Origin: Flavobacteriales bacterium UBA2104
GTDB taxonomy: Bacteria > Bacteroidota > Bacteroidia > Flavobacteriales_D > Crocinitomicaceae
NCBI GenBank assembly: GCA_002331485.1
Contig: DCYS01000007.1
Coordinates: 1-64,000 of the forward strand
Direction: 5' to 3'
DNA: 64,000 nucleotides
In this document: piece by piece, positions 58,851 to 64,000 of the stretch
Numbering within the stretch: position 1 is the stretch's first letter
How the letters are laid out: every line of letters begins with the position of its first letter
Program-made: the position numbers and the translations under genes
The notes under the pieces: model-generated
Seen by the model: the letters and a program-made list of their open reading frames with translations, nothing else
Told to the model about the DNA's origin: nothing
Databases searched by the model: none

Positions 58851-59447
58851 ATGGATTTACAACAGCTAGAAGATAGAGCGTTAGTTTCTCATTATCTTAA
58901 AGGAAATGAAAAGGCGTTTGAAACGCTTTTGATGCGTCATAAAGACCGTATATATAACTACATCTTTATGAAAATTCGCGATCATGCGAAGTCACAGGAT
59001 ATTTTTCAGGATACTTTCATCAAGATCGTTAAAACCCTAAAAAAAGGGAAGTACAACGAAGAAGGTAAATTTCTGCCTTGGGCAATGCGTATTGCACATA
59101 ACTTGATGATCGACCACTTCCGAAAAGCAAATAAGGTTCGAATGATCTCTGAATCGAGTTCGAAATCAGATGACTTTAATATTTTTTCAGTTTTAGAATT
59201 GAAGGAAGATAATGTTGAAGACTCTATAACAAAGGAGGAACTTGAACAGCAAATGGTAGATCTTATCGATCATTTACCAGACGCTCAACGAGATATTCTG
59301 CAAATGAGAATATTCAAGGGTATGTCATTTAAGGATATTGCAGAGAAAGAGGATGTTAGCATTAATACTGCTCTAGGAAGAATGAGATACGCCTTGATCA
59401 ATATGAGAAAGTTGATCGAAAAGCATAATCTTGTTACTCACTTTTAA
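58851..59447 (+). CDS. RNA polymerase sigma factor, ECF type
   Basis: A 198-residue sigma-70 family protein with only regions 2 and 4. Region 2 is DRIYNYIFMKIRDHAKSQDIFQDTFIKIVKTL with AMRIAHNLMIDHFRKA (-10 recognition), and region 4 is LPDAQRDILQMRIFKGMSFKDIAEKEDVSINTALGRMRYALINMRKL with a helix-turn-helix. No anti-sigma factor gene follows; the next gene is convergent and overlaps by four bases. It may therefore be controlled by its own transcription, or by an anti-sigma factor elsewhere. Confidence 0.92.
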   Translation: MDLQQLEDRALVSHYLKGNEKAFETLLMRHKDRIYNYIFMKIRDHAKSQDIFQDTFIKIVKTLKKGKYNEEGKFLPWAMRIAHNLMIDHFRKANKVRMISESSSKSDDFNIFSVLELKEDNVEDSITKEELEQQMVDLIDHLPDAQRDILQMRIFKGMSFKDIAEKEDVSINTALGRMRYALINMRKLIEKHNLVTHF

Positions 59448-60781
59448 TTGTTGTAAGTTAAAAGTAGGTTTCCTGATATCCTGTATATCTCTAAATATGT
59501 TTGAATCCGTTGAAATAATAAATTGGTGTAGTTGAGCTTTGCATTCAAATAGGCATTGCGTAACTGCGCCAATTCTATACTATTAATTGCCCCTAACTTA
59601 AACCGCTTTTGACCCAACTCGAACGCTTGCTGAGCATAGTTGACGTTTGTAGAAGCCACATCTACAAGTTTATTTCTTACGATGAATTGTTTCGATAGAT
59701 TAATTGAATTAGTGACCAATTGCTTTTTCAATTCTTCCGTATTCATCTGTGTTATTTCTTCCTGTATTTTCGAAACTTCTACTGCTCGTTTGTTCTTCCA
59801 GTTATTGAATAAAGTATAGCGAAGATTCAAATTCGCGAAATAGTTGATCTGCTGGGTTTCAGCTTCGAGGTTATTGTCACTAAGCGATCTGAAATCCCCA
59901 AAACTCGGACTAGCGCCTAACTGAAGGTTCAGAGTAGGATATAGAAAAGAGCGCTGCAATTGAGTATTTGTACGTTGAAGTTCTACATTGATCATTTGAT
60001 TTTTCAAATTTTGATTGTTCTCAGTTACCTGGTCCACCAAAACATCTTCATCAATTGGTTCTAATTCAATTTTTAGTGAATCGGTTAAGGTAGGGAATTT
60101 ACTTCCTTCGATATCTTCCTGAGGAGCGTTCATCAATAGAAGTAAGTTCCGCAGTGCGTTTTCATAATCGATCCGTTGTTGAATGATATTTATACTGTCA
60201 GAATAGAATTGGTTCTGTATCTGAGCCAGTGCTAGTTTATTTGATTGACCGAGATCTGTTCTTTTTTCTTCGTAAGCAACTTGTAATTTAGTTGTTGAAA
60301 AAACCTCCTCCAAATTATTTAACTGAGCACGTTGCATCAAGCAATTGTAATATGCAGTTAGCACGTCGTATGCAGTGTTTTCCAATATTGTATTTGCGTT
60401 ACCATTGCTTTGCTCTTCAAGCTGTGCTAACCTATCTTTCGTGATCTTTACCCCTAATCCCGTGAAGATGTTCCAATTAGCAGTAATACCAGGACTTAAT
60501 GACCTATTATAGATGAGTCCTGGTGTAAAAGTAAAAGGGTTGTTGGTATTATCGACAACTGTGTTATTGAGACTGGCAGATAACTCAACAGTAGGGAATA
60601 ATCCAGCCTCAGACCAGGAATTGTTCTTCTCAGCTATCTCAACTTGTTTTTCACTGATCTGCATCTGAAAATTATTTTCAAGAGCTTCAATGACCGCTTG
60701 CTTAGCAGATAGTTTCTCTTGAGCAATTGAAGAAAAGCTCAAAAGCGATATGATCAATAAAGATAAGGTTAGCGTTCTCAT
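59444..60781 (-). CDS. TolC family outer-membrane efflux protein
   Basis: A 445-residue outer-membrane channel with a signal peptide (1-20, LLSFSSIAQ). The two repeated long-helix halves are evident, with ELSASLNNTVVDN and LNLQLGASPSFGDF strand regions and the C-terminal FELGQKRFKLGAINSIELAQLRNAYLNAKLNYTNLLFQ typical of TolC. It joins an RND pump and a periplasmic adaptor to export small molecules. Its start overlaps the stop of the RND gene by four bases (ATGA), so the two are coupled; the adaptor gene is probably upstream, beyond the window. Confidence 0.9.
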   Translation of the reverse strand: MRTLTLSLLIISLLSFSSIAQEKLSAKQAVIEALENNFQMQISEKQVEIAEKNNSWSEAGLFPTVELSASLNNTVVDNTNNPFTFTPGLIYNRSLSPGITANWNIFTGLGVKITKDRLAQLEEQSNGNANTILENTAYDVLTAYYNCLMQRAQLNNLEEVFSTTKLQVAYEEKRTDLGQSNKLALAQIQNQFYSDSINIIQQRIDYENALRNLLLLMNAPQEDIEGSKFPTLTDSLKIELEPIDEDVLVDQVTENNQNLKNQMINVELQRTNTQLQRSFLYPTLNLQLGASPSFGDFRSLSDNNLEAETQQINYFANLNLRYTLFNNWKNKRAVEVSKIQEEITQMNTEELKKQLVTNSINLSKQFIVRNKLVDVASTNVNYAQQAFELGQKRFKLGAINSIELAQLRNAYLNAKLNYTNLLFQRIQTYLEIYRISGNLLLTYNN

Positions 60782-63700
60782 GATCTTTTTTCTTGAATTT
60801 CATTGTGTTTATGGAGGACAGTCTCAACCTCTTCTTCCTTAGGATATTTCCCTGTCCAGATATAGCTGAATATTCTTTTTATATCATTTCCATAGAGGAT
60901 GGCTGAAGGGAAGAATGCCAATATGAATAGAGTTCCAAATAACACCCCAAATGCAATTGAAACTGCCATTGGAATCAGGAATTGAGCCTGCATGCTCTCT
61001 TCAGCTATCAGAGGTAGTAATCCGGCTACTGTAGTAATAGTTGTCAATAAAATGGGGCGGAATCGTGCGATAGCTGCTATGTATGCTGCTTCACGACTTG
61101 ACTTCCCCTCAAGGATGGTTTGGTTGTATTTATCTAGGAAAACAACTGCATCATTGATCAATACACCGAGCAATGCGATCATTCCAAATGCACTTAATAC
61201 AGATACAGGTATTCCTACTATTCCATGTCCCAGTATAGCTCCAGCAATTCCAGCAGGAATAACAAGAAGTATCATAAATGCCTGGAAGAGTGAATTAAAG
61301 TGAAGTGAGATAACAATGATCATCGCTACTAAGACGATCATAGTCATATACATCATACTGTTTCCTGTTTTTTGAGAACGCTCAAACTGTCCCATTTTGG
61401 TGAAATTCACTCCGGGGAAAGCGGCTTCTATTTTCGGAACGATCTCTTCACTGATTTTCGTGTTGAAAACAGCTACTGAATCAGGATATAAAGATGTAGC
61501 ATCGACCTTGACTTGTCTGACTCCATCTCTTCGTTTTAAACTTTCCGGACCTCGGTCGATAGAGAAATCAGCAACTTGATAAAGTGGAACTGCAGTACCT
61601 GTAACGGTTTTAATTCGCATGTTCTTTAAGTCAGACACCGTGTTTCTATCTTCTTCTGGATAACGCACCCAGATCTTAACTTCATCTGTACCAATAATAA
61701 CGCGTTGAGTCTCTCGTCCAAAGAAACCATTTCTGATCTGATTAACGACTTCCGCCTTTCCTAAGCCAAATACTTCAGCCTGAGGAAGTAATTTTATGTC
61801 TACTTCACGTCGTCCGTCAGGAGAGTTGTCCTTAACATTTTGAACTCCCTCCATACCACTTAGCTCTGCTTTAAAAGCTTTTTTCGCAGCATTCAATTCC
61901 ACTGCGTTTTCAGAAGACATACCGAACTCTATGTCGGCTCCGAAGCGATTGAAACCACCAACGAAGAAATCATTAGCTAACTTACCTTCTTTCTCAGCAT
62001 TAATCCTTCTGATCACTCTATTGATCAAAGTATCAACCGGAATGTCATCTATTGAATTGTAATATACATTGACCATTCCAACATGATTCCCGAATTGTCC
62101 GAGGTTCATCGTTGCACCAATTGTACTCGTATAGTATGATAGCATCGTGTCACCCGTAGCATCAGCGATCTTCTTGTTCTCTTCCAGTAGGATCTGAGTC
62201 GCTCGATCAATAAACTTTCTTGTTTTGACTTTAGTGTCTCCAGGAGAATAAGCGACTTCTATATTGAAAAAATCTGGTGGAATGTCTGGAAAGAATGTAG
62301 CTCCAATTTTACCAGATCCCAATAGACTGATCGTTGTGATCGTAAATATCAAAGGAATGAATACTGCAATTCTTCGAACACGCAAAAATTTCCAGTTAAA
62401 GAGTTTAAAGTCTGAAGTGAACAAATTCAAGAAATCTACGAAGATCACATCACGAACTTTTCTTATAAACCACTCTGCACCTTGTCGGACTTTTTGTTCG
62501 ATCGGTGAACCTGAGAAGCCAGTGTAAACAATAACAGCTCCAACGATCATTAAAGCAAAAGGAAATAAAGTTGCCATCACGCCCTTCTCCAGGGTGATCA
62601 ATCGACTTCCGAAGTATATAACAACGATCCCAACGATCATAAGGATCAAACCAATAACCATGTTCATTCTGGTGTCCTTATTTTCTGAAAGTATCTTTTT
62701 ACTTGAAAGGTGAGAAGGAAGTACAAAAAAGGCTTCGAAAAGAGAGAATGACAAACAGGCGATTACAACAAATGCCATTTCCCGCATCATTTCTAATCCT
62801 TCAACAAATAATAGCACAGAGAATGCTAATATGGTCGTGAGTACAGATGTAAACACTGAGGGAAGAACTTCCATAGTGCCATCTAACGCAGCCTTTGAAG
62901 CTGTTTTTCCTTTTTCGAAGTGAGCATAGATATTTTCTGCGATCACGATCCCATCATCAACCAGGATTCCTACTACGAGTATCATCCCAAACAAAGAGAT
63001 CATGTTGATGGTCATACCATACCACATCCCAAGGATAAACATCCCCAGAAATGAAAACGGAATACCAAAAGCTACCCAGGCCGACAATTTAACATTCAAG
63101 AAAAGACCCAAGGCTAGCAGTACCAGAGCTAATCCGAAAACACCATTCTCACTAAGCAAGTTGATACGTTCCTTCAGCATGGAGTTAAACTCAAAATAGA
63201 TCTCAAAAGAGTAATCATCATATTTCTCATTAAACTCTTTTTTATAGTTCTTGATAGCGTCTGAAATTGCAGCAATATCCTCCTCTGCCGTTTTCTGTAT
63301 TTGAAGTGAGATAGAAGGCTTGCCATTAAAACTAGCTTCCTGAGAACCCTCAGCGTAATCAAGTTTAACGTCAGCAACATCTTTTATTCTAATTTTTTCT
63401 CCTGTTGGTGATGTTCGAACAATTATATTTTCGATCTCAGAAGGTACAGTTGTTCTGTTATTGTACCTAATATTCATCTCCTGATTCTCACCTCGAATTA
63501 CTCCCGCTGTTATGTCGTTGTTCTTTAAGCTTATGGCCGAAGCGATCTCTTCCATGGAAAGCTGAAATCTCAACAAGTCATTTTCTCTAATATTTACTAC
63601 AAGCTCATTATCCGGGAAACCTTGCTTTTCGATCTGAGTGATGACACGAGTATTGAGCAGATCCCGCTCAACTTTGTTTGCCATTTTAGTAAGATCGGTT

Positions 63701-64000
63701 TTGTTGATCTTATCAGGATTTTTAGCAGTTATGCCGACGAAAGCAACGTTACTCGACATGCTATTCGTTTTTAGTCGGGTAATGATCGGTTTTTCAGCTC
63801 CCTGTGGAAAGCTATTTATACTGTTGACGGCGTTCTCCACATCACTTAGGAGCTCCTTCATATCAGTGTCTTGATATGCACTTATAGTTATTTGGGCGGA
63901 ATTCTCCTGAGACGTAACGTCGATGTGTTCGATTCCCTTGAGTCCTTTTATGGATTGCTCAACTTTGATACTTACACCTTCCTCCATTTCATCTGGAGAA
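60778..64000 (-). CDS. RND efflux pump permease (partial, N-terminus outside the window)
   Basis: An inner-membrane proton-driven exporter of the AcrB superfamily. The reading frame stays open to the window edge (codons for SPDE lie ahead of the first ATG at 63987), and the visible start EEGVSIKVEQSIKGLKGIEHID is the porter domain that normally follows the first helix, so about 50 residues are missing. Helix 4 motif GILVDDGIVIAENIYAHFEKG and its mirror GVLINDAVVFLDKYNQTI carry the proton-relay type residues. Between the two halves is an extra segment with two hydrophobic stretches (MNMVIGLILMIVGIVVIYF and TLFPFALMIVGAVIVYTGF), found in some Bacteroidota pumps. Substrate unknown. Confidence 0.93.
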   Translation of the reverse strand, partial: SPDEMEEGVSIKVEQSIKGLKGIEHIDVTSQENSAQITISAYQDTDMKELLSDVENAVNSINSFPQGAEKPIITRLKTNSMSSNVAFVGITAKNPDKINKTDLTKMANKVERDLLNTRVITQIEKQGFPDNELVVNIRENDLLRFQLSMEEIASAISLKNNDITAGVIRGENQEMNIRYNNRTTVPSEIENIIVRTSPTGEKIRIKDVADVKLDYAEGSQEASFNGKPSISLQIQKTAEEDIAAISDAIKNYKKEFNEKYDDYSFEIYFEFNSMLKERINLLSENGVFGLALVLLALGLFLNVKLSAWVAFGIPFSFLGMFILGMWYGMTINMISLFGMILVVGILVDDGIVIAENIYAHFEKGKTASKAALDGTMEVLPSVFTSVLTTILAFSVLLFVEGLEMMREMAFVVIACLSFSLFEAFFVLPSHLSSKKILSENKDTRMNMVIGLILMIVGIVVIYFGSRLITLEKGVMATLFPFALMIVGAVIVYTGFSGSPIEQKVRQGAEWFIRKVRDVIFVDFLNLFTSDFKLFNWKFLRVRRIAVFIPLIFTITTISLLGSGKIGATFFPDIPPDFFNIEVAYSPGDTKVKTRKFIDRATQILLEENKKIADATGDTMLSYYTSTIGATMNLGQFGNHVGMVNVYYNSIDDIPVDTLINRVIRRINAEKEGKLANDFFVGGFNRFGADIEFGMSSENAVELNAAKKAFKAELSGMEGVQNVKDNSPDGRREVDIKLLPQAEVFGLGKAEVVNQIRNGFFGRETQRVIIGTDEVKIWVRYPEEDRNTVSDLKNMRIKTVTGTAVPLYQVADFSIDRGPESLKRRDGVRQVKVDATSLYPDSVAVFNTKISEEIVPKIEAAFPGVNFTKMGQFERSQKTGNSMMYMTMIVLVAMIIVISLHFNSLFQAFMILLVIPAGIAGAILGHGIVGIPVSVLSAFGMIALLGVLINDAVVFLDKYNQTILEGKSSREAAYIAAIARFRPILLTTITTVAGLLPLIAEESMQAQFLIPMAVSIAFGVLFGTLFILAFFPSAILYGNDIKRIFSYIWTGKYPKEEEVETVLHKHNEIQEKRS

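Noticed and set aside
1..64000. CRISPR arrays, insertion sequences, prophage or plasmid genes
   Set aside because: No regularly spaced repeats, transposases, integrases or phage genes were found; the content is core chromosomal.

Overview
The window is an AT-rich stretch of a Bacteroidota chromosome, most likely from a marine member of the Flavobacteriales. The evidence is the type IX secretion signature (type A and type B sorting domains, a PorP/SprF-like protein, a PorE-like OmpA protein), S46 and S9 dipeptidyl peptidases, a SiaB/SiaC pair, a PduO-type adenosyltransferase, and recurrent promoters of the form TTG-N18-22-TAnnTTTG, the -33/-7 pattern of the Bacteroidota housekeeping sigma factor. 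It looks like ordinary core chromosome. I saw no insertion sequence, prophage, CRISPR array or rRNA operon.

Layout. 1-350: small hairpins, repeats and terminators without a gene. 352-6366 (minus): two small beta-barrel-like proteins, a secreted WD40-caspase protein and a carotenoid desaturase. 6382-12060 (minus): secA, a DUF2795 protein, a cobalamin adenosyltransferase and an acyl-CoA dehydrogenase. 12250-19217 (plus): anmK, a Leu/Glu-type dehydrogenase, nhaD, an exbB-exbD-tonB-like set and folC. 19218-20114: tRNA-Val and tRNA-Leu, with a degenerate tRNA-Val-like unit and a duplicated tRNA tail plus terminator. 20115-27181: trigger factor, then envelope genes (hldD, an O-antigen-ligase-like protein, a Wzz-like protein) and an S46 peptidase. 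27277-33799: a membrane protein, the siaB-siaC-coaE operon, a methyltransferase, a ZIP transporter, a GH3 lipoprotein, an OsmC protein and lipA. 33967-37068: a large type A secreted protein. 37340-41475 (minus): rplM-rpsI and rpsB-tsf-pyrH-frr. 41676-51447 (plus): an S9 peptidase, then a type B adhesin-like protein, a PorP/SprF-like protein and an OmpA/PorE-like protein, flanked by two small secreted proteins. 51586-56866: a SAM-riboswitch-controlled methionine operon. 56872-64000: a Nudix hydrolase, an aminotransferase, a sigma factor, and a TolC plus RND efflux pair cut by the window end.

The most notable element is the 5' leader of the methionine operon (metY-metX-hom-metZ). A SAM-I riboswitch (51649-51778) is followed immediately by a 43-codon ORF, too short for routine gene calling, that has a strong Shine-Dalgarno sequence and ends in a run of eight Cys codons broken only by Trp and Met. 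A rho-independent terminator follows. Ten bases of the aptamer core are perfectly complementary to the 5' arm of that terminator, and the leader's Shine-Dalgarno lies in the aptamer's last hairpin. This suggests one leader that reads SAM through the riboswitch and charged Cys-tRNA through leader-peptide attenuation before committing to homoserine, homocysteine and methionine synthesis.

Several starts were moved from the longest ORF because the longer ORF begins inside or upstream of a recognisable promoter (the Leu-type dehydrogenase, siaB, the methyltransferase, rplM) or inside a preceding gene or hairpin (the SprF-like protein, the OmpA protein, metX).
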